Assembly: GCF_001949145.1 (NCBI RefSeq)
Contig: NW_019091411.1
Span: 555,739-619,738, forward strand
Reading direction: 5' to 3'
Source: Acanthaster planci
Lineage: Eukaryota; Echinodermata; Asteroidea; Valvatida; Acanthasteridae
Length of the DNA stretch: 64,000 nucleotides
The notes beneath the pieces were generated by a model that ran no database searches, was not told the origin of the DNA, and saw only the letters and a list, made by a program, of their open reading frames with translations. The translations under genes were made by a program, and so were the position numbers. Positions within the stretch are counted from its first letter, which is position 1; every line of letters starts with the position of its first letter. Positions 27,574 through 41,500 of this stretch are shown piece by piece.

Positions 27574-27693
27574 ATGAAGTTATTCCGGGCGTTTGGCTAC
27601 AAAAAAAAAGGTCCCGCGGAGTCCAAACAAGAGAGAGAAAAAGGAAAGCAGAAAAGACTACACAGGAAGAAAGACTACGGGGAGGGAAGTGCT
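27574..27693 (+). CDS. Candidate first coding exon (Lys/Arg-rich N-terminus) of an unrecognised gene
   Basis: An ATG with G at -3 (27574) begins 40 codons reading MKLFRAFGYKKKGPAE and then a strongly basic stretch. It ends at GCT|gtaagg (phase 0), with an alternative donor AAG|gtatcg five bases on. It lies just downstream of the GC-rich region, as expected of a first exon. I do not recognise the protein: the start looks like a basic cytoplasmic leader of a scaffold-type protein, but no domain is visible and no later exon was identified. Confidence 0.28.
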
Positions 27694-30600
27694 GTAAGGT
27701 ATCGCCTATACCTGCCTGACTGTAGGATGCTTTATATTCCGCAGGGAGGCAAACAAGACCCAGGAAAACACCCATCAAACCCACGTCCTTTCCGCATCAA
27801 ATGAAAACTTAATTTGCCTTACGATCTAAACTGATCGACTTCTAGCGACATAACATGTAGTTGAAGTTGCCGTGTTTATAACTCCTTAATTTTATCTAAC
27901 ATGCAGCATTCGAAACAGACACACGTAGAATATTCGGTGTCGATGGGCTAATTAATAATGTTGTATGCCGTGATAGTTATCCCTTGTGTAATGTGGCTCA
28001 TTAACGTTGTCACTACCAAACAGCGAGCTATGTATAATCATTATGTTCAGAAAACCCGCTTACACCGGGTCTACATTGCATTTTAATGCCCGAACAGATC
28101 AGATTACCTGCAATGACACATTCTTTGTTCAGTGTAACTTAAAAGCGCGATATTTTCATAATGCACCGCGAAACTCCGATACAAAGAGAGTACACGAGAT
28201 CCAAACGGATCAAATTCGGGGCTGGTTTATAGCCCCAAATTTTCCCCCGCCAAATTCTCTAGTTTCGCTCCCCTAGGCAATCCAATATTGTCACATGAAT
28301 AAATATGAAACACGCCACAGAAGTGCGCGGGGGAAGACTTCATTAACGGGCACTTATATGGATGAGTTGGCAATGACAGGCGAGTGCAGCTATTGTGGCC
28401 GAGGGGTTGGGTTACTCGAAATGCTCGGCAACTTCTTTTGGCACATTCTGTTTAAAGGGATGGTCTCGCGCGCAGTTTCCGACCTTGCTCTAAACGACTC
28501 CCCCCTCCCATAGTGCAACCGACTCACATCACATAGCCGCCAGTTTCTGTTTATACGACCAACGATTTGATCCAAATGATAAGAAACAGAAAACTTTCCG
28601 AATGCACACATTAGGATCAACCTTCCGAGGATGGCAGTTCAGTCGGACAAAATCTGGAGGGCAAATTTTCCTCACTGAATCAAGTAACCTCTTTAACATT
28701 TACCGCCAGTTATTTCAAATGGTTGTACTTACGATCGACCGCCGGTGTTGCGATGAAGGAATGATTATGTAGAGATTTGACATGAATCATGCTTTTACCA
28801 GCAATCCTGTCAAAAGATGCGCGCCATTCTACATAAAAAAGGAATGATATAATCGTCACTGGACAGGGCATCCTTCGCCAATGCATGAATTGGGTTGTAT
28901 CCCCGGACCACAGTCTTTCTACATGAACAGTGTCAAGGCTACAGCCTGCTTCTTTAAATAAGTCTAAATCCAGCAACCACCTCATCTGAATTTCACCACT
29001 CTCTTGCAACCATCAGAGAGGAAGACGACAGAAAATCCCATAATTGATTAAGAACGCCTGGCATTACACTTAACCTAAAATATATAAAGCAATGCATCAT
29101 GGCCGACAGACAAAACAGTGTCATTAGGCATTCACCTGTAGGGTCAACGCTCTGTAAATGTACCTCAAATTGGCGCCAGAGCCCTTCGGTGTAGAGATAT
29201 TAGCTTGCCCATCTTTTGGTAAACGACCGGTGGTGAGTGTTGTCTCAAGACGATCTGAAGTAGTCGTGGGAGAGGGGACTATCTCGCAGATGTTCGGCTG
29301 AATAACAAGCCCCGGACTGAGTCACTGCCGAGTTTTGTTGTGGGAAGATGAGAGGTGAAACCTCCCATGGTAGGCGCGAGGTAGCCACGGTGGATAAATA
29401 TATACAGTCTCTGCAAGTTGGCTGATGTAGCGGGCTTAGCTTTCTGTTTCCACGCACATGCTCAGCATGATTTCCACAACCGAGAAATGCCATTTGAAAA
29501 GCATTAATTTCTACCGTGGCGAAGTGCACGCCTCTAAGTGCTCGTTCAAGATGTTTACACGGAATGCACTTTGGAATCACATCTCAAAACATCCCCCGAG
29601 TAGCACAACCGCGCATAAAAACTTCCTGTTATCGAAATTCCACTGGATAGCGATCCCGCAATGCAAATCAAAATTAATGATCAAACAAAAGTTCAGTATC
29701 CCAGTATACTACTTCGGTTGACTAAAACATTAACTTCAAGCAACTGGTGCTCGGGACTAGCTCAGAAATCCCATCCACTCTGAATCATTATAGTTCTTAA
29801 AATATTTCTCATTTAATAATTTAGCTCCTACTGTTTTTCTCCAACACGGAATACATTCATGGTTTCATTTTTTTTTCAGAAAAAAAATCTACGAATTCCA
29901 AACCTGGAAGATTTAACAATCGTCTTGACTCAGACGGAATAATTTTTTAACCCAACGAAACAGACACGCGTCGATTTGGAACCGAATTCCCCAAACATTC
30001 TCTAACGGGAAGATGAGCAGATTTGAACCGAGAAATGTTAGCAGCGGCCCCTGGAAAAACTGCTGCATGCCTCGGGCTAACTTCCTTAAACCGCCCGCTA
30101 CGGGCTGCTATCGGATTGCCAGTGTCCCGACCCAGCAGAGGCAATCCATCACAGCTGGGGTGGCTGGTTTCCCGCCAATAACTAATCACTTCTATAGATA
30201 TCATATTGCTCATAATGCCGGACCACTAAGAAAACATTTGCCGGGCTGCACACAAAATCGATGCCAGCGACGCGTCTTATCACAGCTAACTTGGCCAATT
30301 TGGCAATAGGCCTACACGAGCTTTAATAATGCCAGGCAGTGAACAACTCTAAATATTATGCATACAACAAAATTGGCCAGGTACTTTTTATTTTTAATGT
30401 TCAGTCGTTTTGTGCATCTGCAACTCTTAAGCATACACATTTTTGTTTGCAAATCCCTTTTAACTTTTTATCATCGTGGTATCACGTAGCCTATCAATAT
30501 AAAAAACGTTAAGTGGAAGGTGTCTAAATTCACCTTAGAAGTACATGTGTACTATACTGCCATTACTTACGAAGACAAAGCTGGAAACTAATGCGATGGA

Positions 30601-33600
30601 AATACAGCATGTAAGTTAAATATGAAATTCTTCATGTTTTAACACATGTTTACAGCCACAAATTTCTTCCTAGCTGCGAGGAAATGAAAGAGAATAATTT
30701 ATCAGCAACCACAGAAGAATTACTTTATGTTAAAAGCTATTTTCTCGATGTTCAATTCATTCTGTACAAACCGCAATGATGCTCTACCAGTGGCAGGCCG
30801 CGTGTAATTCTAAGGAAAATCACCCCAAGGGACTTCGTTGCATGTAACAACAACCGTTACGAAAAAAGTCCCGGAAGCGTGACTGCATCGCAATTGGCCG
30901 TTCGACAACACACCATGCACGATCTTTTCGCTCGCGTCACGACTTTCCTTTTTTTTGTCAGTTAAGCGAAAAGGAAATTTAAAGGTCTAAAGTTCACTTC
31001 AAAGGTACACGCGAATAACTAAAGTAATACATGCCGAGAAATTATGCACTTTCTCCGATCTGGCGTTCGAAGTATACGTCCAAATACTTTGTTTGTTTAT
31101 TTGACAATTTCCACGGGTACCACAAAAGTAAAAACAGCCAATAACACAATACAGCAGAATACAAAATACATGTACATGTATATCCGAGGGATTGTCAAGG
31201 ATAACACAAAAAGCTGGAAACAGCTCATTTCCATTATTTCCATTTCCTTTTATCATTTGAACTGAATACCTTAGCGACACGATCGGGTGTTTCGCAAGTT
31301 GGGTCGATTATTTTAAGCTTCACAATGGTTTTCCGCTGGAAATGTGAAGGTTTAATTAATCTGCAAAGTAATTCGTTCACCATTCTCTGTATTAATAGAA
31401 GTGTCTCGTTTCGCATCTTTATATCAAAATGCAAAACTGTTTCAGATGTGGTTGAGGTTTATCGACAACGGCTGATTGTTAACAGCCCCTTCCTTTGTGA
31501 CTCACCTCTCTTCAGAACCACTCCCCCATATCCCAGTAATGGCCACAAATGAAACCGACGCTGAGATAATGGAAAAATCAAGCCGTATAAACGTCCCTAC
31601 CGGCCCACAACAAATAAAGTGGCATTACACTGGCCAAAAAAGGGGAGTCGGTCAACAGTGTAAGACGTGGGCCCCGGAAAGAAAAGATCCAGTGGAGGCC
31701 TTTATTAGATTCAGAGCTTCGATGTATCCACGACAGTATGCTTCTCTAGTCCAAATATGACCAGCCGGTCTTGATCACACTTGAAAACAGAGGGGCTTTA
31801 AATTAATTCAGAACAAAAGGAGGAACTCTTAGACGTGCAAACTCCTGAGAAAGAGAACGTGCTCTGTTCTTCAAAAGCACCACTTTCCACTGAGACAGTT
31901 ATTCACAACAAGCCTAGTGTGCGCGCCTCGAATTCCCAGAAAATGCATCAAAATCTCCTTTAAAAGTGGTCGACAGACTGGAAACTCGAGAGGGCGCGTT
32001 TTGCATTAGATTCCTCCACGAGAATATGATGAATCATGCGAAAAGACGAATCACATGGAAGCCTATCGGGTTACGAGACACAGAATCCTATATTCCCGTG
32101 TCGCAATTAACGACCGACCGTTCATGACCAACCAATTACGATCACCACCCGACAGTTCATGTCCAAAGATTAATTGATTAACAAAAACCCTCACCGAATC
32201 CCGGCGGCCAAACTAACAACCAATAATCGCACATCAGTGGCGGGCAACGACATATCACGCTGACATTTTGTTTTTATTCACAGTCATTCCTTCTGCACCG
32301 TCGTCATCATCTTCTCCACACCCCCCCCCAGTCTCGTCGTCCGGGTACAGGGAAGATAATAGGAGGTATCGTTGCCTTCTCCGATGTCTCCGAGTTGACA
32401 GACGAGCATCCGAGGACAAACAGAGGCTTGGCGGGTTGAGTGAGATGCTCACTATTGATAAATTTGTTCATCGTGACTCAGTTTTTTTTCTTCTGTTGTT
32501 GTCGGGGACCGTGTGTCCACTCGAGTAGGCAGATGCTGGCTTTGGGATGTACAAACCGCAAACAATCACTTCAACGTAATATGTCTTTCGACAGCTTCCA
32601 CGGGCAAGAGACATTAAAACGTTGCGATGAGGTCGGGATGTGACAGGACCAAGGGGGGAGCGAACTGACAAGGAATGGGGACAAGAATCATGTTTATATG
32701 GGGTACAGGGCTGGAAGATAGAGGGGAAAAAACAGGGCATGCCACGGAGGGAGAGCAGGATAAGGAAAGTGGGACACTGAAGGACGAAGAACAACGCGTG
32801 TAAAACGAACAGGAAAACAAACTACATACAAAGATACACGACCCCAACCGAATCCATTCTCTGTGTGGTGTAATCTGTTGCTGCTGACTGCCATCAACGC
32901 TTGAAACATCAAAAAGAAGTTAGATTGTAAGATCGAATTGAAAAAGAACAAGAAAACGCCAAGTTATAAATTAATACTCCAAATACAGTGAAGAAATTAC
33001 ACAGAAGGTGTGAAATACATGTAGTATTACATAGATTTAAGGTCGGGCAATGTTGGACTAACCTCAATTTGGATTAAGCCGGTTGAAAGAATGACCAACT
33101 TTTTTTGGGGGGGGGGAATCTACACAAGTGCCAATTTGGGCCAATAATAGGATGCAAAATACCCCCTTCTTTCAAATTCCCCTTACTTAGGAGGCAAAGG
33201 CGTTTTCTATACAGTCTACAGTAAATGTACAAATAACAGCCATAATATTCTGCATATTACATTGATAAGACGCGGGCCTTTGCGTTATTTGCGAGACAAG
33301 TCAACGCAGTCCGCGCACTTCAGACGGTGCGGTTTCCCGACTCATTTCCGTTCGGCATTGAACTTCAGCCGGTCGCTCCAAAGACTGGCTCATTCTTACT
33401 AATCGATGGATTAATGGTCGGCGATATCACGGCTGACATGACAATTACACTAGCGCGGTCGGCGGGCTTTAGAGCCAAGCCCAACTACGCTGAGCTGGGG
33501 AGAGAACAGGCCCCACAAAAACATGACCAAAAGAATATACTCTTTTACAATTGAAATGGTCTGTGTCTCGAAGCATGCGTGGAATTTAGAAACTTGCCCT

Positions 33601-34637
33601 GTCGTTGACATTCCACTTGTGACGGCAGTTTGCATTCTAGTCAGCGGTAATTCGCAACTGAACGGAGGAGATTCAAATTGATTGTGTTTCGATTTAATTG
33701 AAGCCCTGGCTGAAAACGAAATAATGCGATGGCGGCTCCAAATTATAGATTGTCACAATCATCAATATGGGGGACTTATCACAAAAATACCCAACATATG
33801 CGAGAAATGGCAAAATTCACCGACATGACAAAGGAACTCTCCTATGCAAACAAGCAAGATATGTGACTGCGATCAGTTATTTCTATTTAAGAAGAAGGCC
33901 TGCAGTTTTGTCACGCGTATAGCTTACATTTTATGATTACAGAAGAACGAACAAAGTGTCGGAGCTGGCACGGGTCCTGTACCTCCAAGGAAATTTGTTT
34001 GATCATTAGATTGCACACGAACGAAAAGATTGCATCCATTTCCGATAGGACTTGACGCAACGAACGACGGTGGGAACCTTTAGAAAGCAAGATACCTTTC
34101 GAGGACGTAAACGATCAAGTTTGTACTGTTTCTGTTACTTTATATTGCACCATGCAACACTTCCGAACAACTAATCGTGTAGTGGTCGCGGTCTCGCACT
34201 GGCATCCTTTCGTTCAGTGGCGTAACTACGTACGGGGGCAGCCCCCTCCCACCCATTTAAAATTTCAAACTGTGCAAACCAATGAACAAACCATAGCAAA
34301 GGTGTCCCGGCATTGCAACCCTACACGTGGAAATAAACCCAAGATGGCCGCCATCCATGTCAAAGGTGAACGGCGCAAGAACTGGCAACACCAGGCCTAC
34401 GTGCCTTGAGGCACGCCAGCAACCCCACATCTTGACAACTTCAAGAGGTGTTTGCCTAATGTCGGCACACGCCCACTCGGAGAGATCTGCCCTCCAACAC
34501 CCGGCTCTTGCCTCCCAGTGTCAGAGGAGCACTCATCGAGGAAGTTACTCTGCCAGCAGCCAGCCCCACACCAAAAGCCTAATGGCTCTCATGCCGACAG
34601 ACAGGGGGAACTCAAGACACAGAACGAATGAACAACA

Positions 34638-34805
34638 CGACAATATGCCTTATTCACGAGGCAGCCATTTTGATCTTGTTCCCTGAATCTATTATATTCA
34701 ATGCAATATGTTAAGTGGGGTGGTGCCAGACTGTTGGGGTTCCAAGCCCCACTTTCCTTTTTTTCTGTGTTAATGATGCAAATCATCACAAAATTTAAGT
34801 GATTC
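34638..34805 (+). repeat. Dispersed repeat A, copy 2
   Basis: This copy resembles 650-835, sharing AGCCATTTTGATC, GAATCTATTATATTCAATG and GGGGTGGTGCCA, then a T-rich segment. It differs by scattered substitutions and single-base gaps, as expected of an old dispersed element. Confidence 0.6.
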
Positions 34806-37800
34806 TAAACGTAAAATGGTATGAATTTGATTAAACTTTAATTTCGTTGCTCATATTTTTACTCTTAGGTTCGCACACGTACATGTACTGTATGTGCATG
34901 TAAACGGACTGCTTCGCTACTACTATTCAGTATAGTATTTTCCCCGTTTCAAAAGTAAGAGGCAGTTGTTGTAAGCAGTAAGCAAGCAAAAGAGTACCTC
35001 TTGGCCTTAACTCTCCAGAAATTGCTCCTTAGCCCCACCTCCATTCACAGCCAGCGCAATTAGCAATTCAACGTGTCCTAAAGCAGGCATCGTTATGTAT
35101 AATGCCAGCAGCATTCACTCAGAGTCGACGTCGTAGCTGCATTGTCTCATTCCTCAATCCACCGACCTCGCTCTTGAATACAGAGAAGTCCCGATGCTGC
35201 TGGAAACACAAAGCTTGCTTTCCCGTCTCACGGATATCTTTCCCTACGCCACTGACTTGTGTGAAAGCTCCGGCTTCTGTATAATTTGTATGGCTTCTTT
35301 GACACAATAACGAAACTGTCTTGATTGGTGAAGCTTGGACGGCCGTGCGGATTTGTAAAAACTGAAGAAAGTCAAACGCATTCTTCCTAATACCCACTGG
35401 CCCTGTCGGTTATATTTACTAATACTTGACGTGCATTGAGGATGGACTCATATTTACTGCAAAACTAGCAAGACCTAGTGTATTTTGTCAATTCACGTAT
35501 GGCATGAAAGCTTTATGCTTCCCCACAAAGGTTACACTCAAGCGAAAATAACTTGAAAGCCCCAAATGTGCTCCCATGCATACATTGCCTCAAACACGCC
35601 AAGTGATTTTATCCCGTGCCAAGGAGATGAGTGAAGGGAATTCCGTAATGAACTTCGGCGATGTCACGTTCTGTAGCCTCCCGACCAAAATAATTTCCTG
35701 GTTCATAAAAATACTGGAGCCGTAAACAAACTCTCCCAGATTAAATAAACTTAGCCCGTGCGTAACACAGTAGATATAAAACTAGTTTATATCGTTATAC
35801 ACGCTTACAAGAAAAAACGCATTGTAATTAGGGGAACCATCAGGGAAAACCTGACACGATTGATATTATATTCCAAAAACTGAATTGCAGGACGTGTAGA
35901 AAACCGTAAAACCCAGATCATCAAAACAGGCTAAGTTATGTCACTGTATATTAAATAAATGGATTTAATTTATACAAGAAACACTTCGTAACGTACTCGT
36001 GCTTCTGTTGCATACATGGACCCGAGCAAGGATTCATCGATCGTTGCCAGTAATGAGAAGGCCGACACTCGAACGACAATAACGCTGGTCGTCCGGCTAT
36101 GCAACGCCTCGACGAATTTGTGAAAGCGCTCATTGGTATACGAGTACTGGGTGGATCGGCCCGTAAGGGACATCGTTAACATTGGGTGCGTGCACAACTA
36201 CCCCCTCTACCGTGGCGAGTGGAGAAACCGGACTGAGTCTTGGACATGATTGGTAGCTTTATGCGCGCATACCCCACGGATTTACGCGTATTCGTGCTTA
36301 ATTACAAAACATTACTCGTGCGTACCCTGTGCCGTACGCGCACGTACCAGGTCACTGGCATACGGTGCGTCGGGCTAGATCGTTGCTGTGTAAAACATGT
36401 CTTGTTTACACACAGAGACCTTGACATTTTGTAGTAGATCTGAGAAAATAATGGCTGATGCACTGTTTTCAACTGTCGGACGAAGCTGGAGTGAACATGG
36501 GTTCGTGGTGGTGGTTAACCAATAATCACGCATCGATATACGCCACTGGGCCTTAGAAAAGGGGAACCGTACGTGTACATGGCATACCTGCCTGTTTGAC
36601 ATAAGGCAAAAGGGTTGGCATATATAAACATTCAGTCAAAATTCAAGATTAATTGTCCGTGTGACCCCAAGTTAAACATACCAATCCCGCTGCGGGGAAT
36701 ATTTATGACACGAGACTCCAGGGAACACAATCTCTGCCAGGAGGAGTAATATTGTTGGTTATTATCGTTCACACTTTTGTTATTGTTGACTGCAACAAAG
36801 AATGTTTGTCTTCAGATTTTGGGCCGCATGTCTTTACTCGCTGGCCAAAGTTCGTAAGTCGTGCTATCCAATCAATTTAACGCAAACCCACTGAAAATTC
36901 CTGACGGGGCAAACGGATTTCATTCCTGCCGTGCACATGACAAATGTGCGGTTGGATTCACGCTACACATCCGTCATACGATGAAGTGACAACAAAGCAA
37001 TCTGTCCACGATATAATTTATAATTGACATGCTTGTGTCTTCATTATCAACCGGTTGGATCATGTCATTAGTTGAAAAGCAGCAGTTAATCTGCGCTTGT
37101 CATGGTGCCACTTCAGGTGATTTCCAAACCCGAATGCTGCAATGCCAGGATCTTCAAAGTAGCTTGCGGATTTGTCACTGAGATAATTATCAGGCGATGT
37201 CCAAATGACTTGGTTGTAGCTTGAAATTGCACACGAGTCTGCGGCAGTGGCCGAAGCCACTTTCTACAGAGTCGTGTAATTTCAAGTCGTAGCCTTTCAT
37301 AGTGCTTTCGTATGCATCTCATGCGGATCACTGCAAGAGATAGGCCCAAACGTGGATAAGAATTGGACGCCATCCAATCCCATTAAATTTAATTTTCCAC
37401 CAATTTTCCTTTATCTAACCAAGGGTTTAACCCTGATGAAAAATACTGCGATCTCTCTTATTTGACTGTAAGCTCACAGCAAGGGGGAACCCGGCGGAGT
37501 TAATTGAAAGCCCCCCCCCCCAAAAAAAAATCATGCACCCTGATTCTCCATATATAAACAACTTTTGATAGGCCATGGTCCTTTACAGGAGACTGATAAA
37601 TAACACTCCTCCTTACAGCATATTCACTTCGAATTACGCCGGGTATGCGGCCATATTTCACTGGAGGGCCGGCGTAAATGACTACGACTTGGTTTCATTA
37701 AAATAATTCATCAAAGCACTTCGGGATCATTCAAAGAGAGGGTACCGCCATGCTGCCTTCGGCACTGACGGGGGGAAATTGCCGATCGCTCTCGTCCTAA

Positions 37801-38359
37801 TTTATCAGAGAGGCTCCGCCGGACTCTTGAGCGTGGTCTCATTTCGTCTCCTTCTTGGCTGGCACGGACATGGATTGCTTCGGAAAATCATTATCCTGTT
37901 TTGCTAGTGCAATGTGTCGACTGCAGGCTCAAGTGGTTAACTTTTCCACTGGGGGTGAGATGGGATGGGTGGCGGGGACGACATACAGTGGAGTCAGAGG
38001 CAGTGTCTTGATGACTTGGCTACGGCTTGCAATTGATGCACAGCTGTATGAGAAGTGCCTGCAGCCGCTGCCATAAATCTACCAGAATATTAAGGAATCT
38101 CAGTGTACATGCGTATAGAAGACTTTCCGTTTCGTGATTTCAGACGGTCGGCGTTCAACTTTCACAGATGTGCATGGAAATGCGCGGGCCTTCAAAATCT
38201 CTCACCATTCTTGCGCATATGAAACTGCCAATAGAAGTACACAGATTCGAAAGTGCACACGCCTCCACGGACATGGTTCACTTCCTGAAATGCCTTTGCC
38301 CCTCATGTTACATCATATAAAAGTCTCTATAAACTAAGCCGATTAGGCGCCATAACTCC

Positions 38360-38515
38360 GGTGGCGCCGCAGTCACGTGCACATTCCTCGGTTTGACGCG
38401 CGCGTGCATTTGGCAAATCACAACACCATACTGGTCGACGAGGCGTGTAACGCGCGCGTACCACCTGTTCACGAGCGTTCTGCCATGCCACCGCATTTAT
38501 TGTTGTTAATTCTGG
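38360..38515 (+). repeat. Dispersed repeat B, copy 2
   Basis: This is the partner of 11065-11215, with the same order: ACGTGCA, GACGCGCGCGTGCATTTGGC, AAATCAC, spacer, GTAACGCGCGCGTACCACCT, CACCGCA and AATTCT. Identity is highest in and between the CG-alternating motifs and falls off outside, which defines the repeat edges approximately. Confidence 0.75.
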
Positions 38516-41500
38516 CTGTCGAATGACAATACCATTTCGCAATCCTGGCTACAGAGAAGTTGCACTGTTCGACTGGGAAACATGGCTATGATTATCCAGC
38601 AAATTGAGGAAGTCATTCCATATCTTCAAGTAGTAAATTGTTCATGATCGATATTAAAAAACGAGAGGCACTCTATTTCACCTCCATCCAGTCTCTAGTC
38701 AGGTACTCAAAACACCTTGGGTACACGCTGTTTGCAGCCGACTGTTGCACCACTGACCGCTATAAGAACACAAAAACCCCAGCCGTGACTCGATGAAAGA
38801 GGCCCGAGCCTAGCCCTTGTATTTTGATTGGAGGGTAAATATTGAATCTTCAAGGGGCCCAATTGAAGGTGGGAATTTTACCCTCAAGTAGACCATTCTG
38901 AATGTAGCCGAACCGCATGGGAATGACAATGAACATCTAGACTCAGTAAAAAAGTGGACAACGGTCGAACGACGGGCGCTTTCTGTTGGCATAACCTCCA
39001 TATAGAAACGTTGTGGTTGGTCTTCAAACACACAAACTGTCCATCACTCACCAAAGTCCACTCGCACCATGGAGGAAGGAAAACAGACGAATTCGTTGAA
39101 TTGTGGAGAAGGTCAAAAGTATTGTGATTTTTGATGGCCAAATTAAACCCGAAAGTTCTCAACAGGAAAAAGGGAGATAAAAAAGGAACCTCCGTTCAAT
39201 GATATTCACCGACGACGTCACTCAAACTACACTTGCTCGTAACAGGCATGTACATCAAATATTGCCAACCATGCAGTTTACAGAGCTCATATAATAACCG
39301 AAGTTGAATGGTCCTGTTAGCTAGTATTTTCAAGAAACACTGCAAGATTATTTTTATGGAAGAACAAAGAATCACATCGGAATCATGTGCCGGTAATGAA
39401 ACTAATACAAACTGAAGGTAACGGGACCACAAAACTTTTGCTTTTGTGAGGTTTTGGTCAGCGCTATGTTAAAATCTCTACTCTGGACTATCATGCTCGA
39501 AAATCCAACAACTATAACCTAACAACTTACCGTGGTGTTCAAAAGTGAAGGATAGTCCAGGAAGCCTGAGGTTATTGTCGCGATCTTATCTTCCCAGTGA
39601 GAGCACGGAGATTACATTCGACAGACCACACACTTCAACACGCCACGCCGCAGCACGCGAGCGTCCAAATCCCGCCAGGTCACGCTGGGGACATGGAGTG
39701 ACCCGCCGGCGATTCTTCTCACCTTTCCTTCGACACCCCCCCGCGGAGTTCACAAGCAAATCTCACAACCGCTGTGTCAACAGACACAACAAAAACTGAC
39801 GCGGCACGGGTCAATATATCAGCCGCTTAGAAACGAATGGTTCAGGGGCCATAGATTGGCCATTATTTGACACAAATTGTAAGATTGGGTGACGACCCTT
39901 CACTTTCTTTGTCAGTAGGATTTTGTTGGTGATGTATGTCACTGCTGGGTCACCCCCAAAAACAATTTGTTAAAATCCACTGTAGATGAGCACTTGGGTT
40001 GCGTCATTCCACGCGTGCAGATACAAGGTGTATACTTCTGTTATTTCCAACATGGAGCAGTTCAACAACGTGATGTCCCTAAAACAAGAAGACAGAGGAA
40101 GAACATCACACGATGGCAAGTAACTCCTAGTAATGTTCAAATCAAGTATCCCCTGTATGATGACGAACGCCGCTCTGTACAAGTGAACTCATGTCTCCCA
40201 ATATACATGTACAGTACGTGAGTACGATCACCAGCAGCGATATCATTATGTGTGACACATTTATAACTTCAGTTATATGGCCTGTAAGTTCTCAGCTGAT
40301 CAGCGTCACCTGCGCTCGCCAACAGGGCGCAGCTTACTGCCAATATGTTTTGACATGAGACATGAGAATGGAGCTGAGACTAACATCCACCGTTCATCCA
40401 GAGAGCCGGTCGATCTCATTTAGACGGAAGGCTCGGCGAGAGGCTTTAAGACTCGCCCCAGAATAGGGAGACATCGTGCGGACCACACTGAATTCCAGTC
40501 GTGGGGCTCTGTGCGTGAGCGTGTCGCGAATCAGCTCACAATACATCGTGGCCTTTGTGGGCGAAATGGAGATGTCTTATTGTAAACCAACCCTGATATC
40601 CGTATCCACACACGAGTTCGAGTCACCCCTGACCCTCTCACCGTGCGTGTTCAAGTTTCAAAGCCTTTGTGTTTCGACTACACAACTCTCTGAACTTTGA
40701 GCCCGCCGATAAAACTCGGTGCCATATTCGTCGTCATACTTTCAAGTATGCCTGCTCGTTTTTCCCCTTTACTCCTATCAAGGCCAGCAATCACTTGTAC
40801 CGAGCGACTCAGCGAGCATTAGTGGGCAGATTACCCTCATAAAATAGCACCTTTTATTGGAGTTGATTCAAGCTTACACACGGGATCGATTTTCAAGGGT
40901 CCATAACCTGCTCTCAATGGTACAGCTACGCGAATAATAACCAATACACAGGCAACCGCTGCAATGTCCACAAAACCACGAATTGATTGATATCCACGGT
41001 GCCGCATTGTGCAATAAAATGCAATTAAATTAGTGAGGAGCATTTCCGCTGGAAGAAATAGGATAAATTCAACGATTGTTGAAAACTTCCAAGAATATCT
41101 CCAAAGACTGAGATGGGAATCGCTTTTTCATCCAAGTGGATTGCAAGTAGGTGCTAATGCGTGGACAGTAGCGGTATTCTGTTAAAGCTAAGCGAAATCA
41201 CGTTTTCTAACAATTTTAATCGAGTTACACCTCAGACAGTAATTAAGGCCAACAACTGAAGCCAATTTGAGGCATCCTGTAAAGATTTAAGCAGATTTAA
41301 GTTTATCCGATAATCTGCCCTGTGTTGTCGTCTAGGCCGACTCCTTTCACCGATGACACAAAATGGCAAACGTACCGTTGAAATAAGCTGAGCCAGGTAG
41401 CCGAGGAGATGCAGCTTTCAGGGAAGAAATCCCAACAGTTTCCAAATATAAAAGGTCTGGTCTCCGCAACTTTCACGTATATGTATTTACTCTGGAGTGC

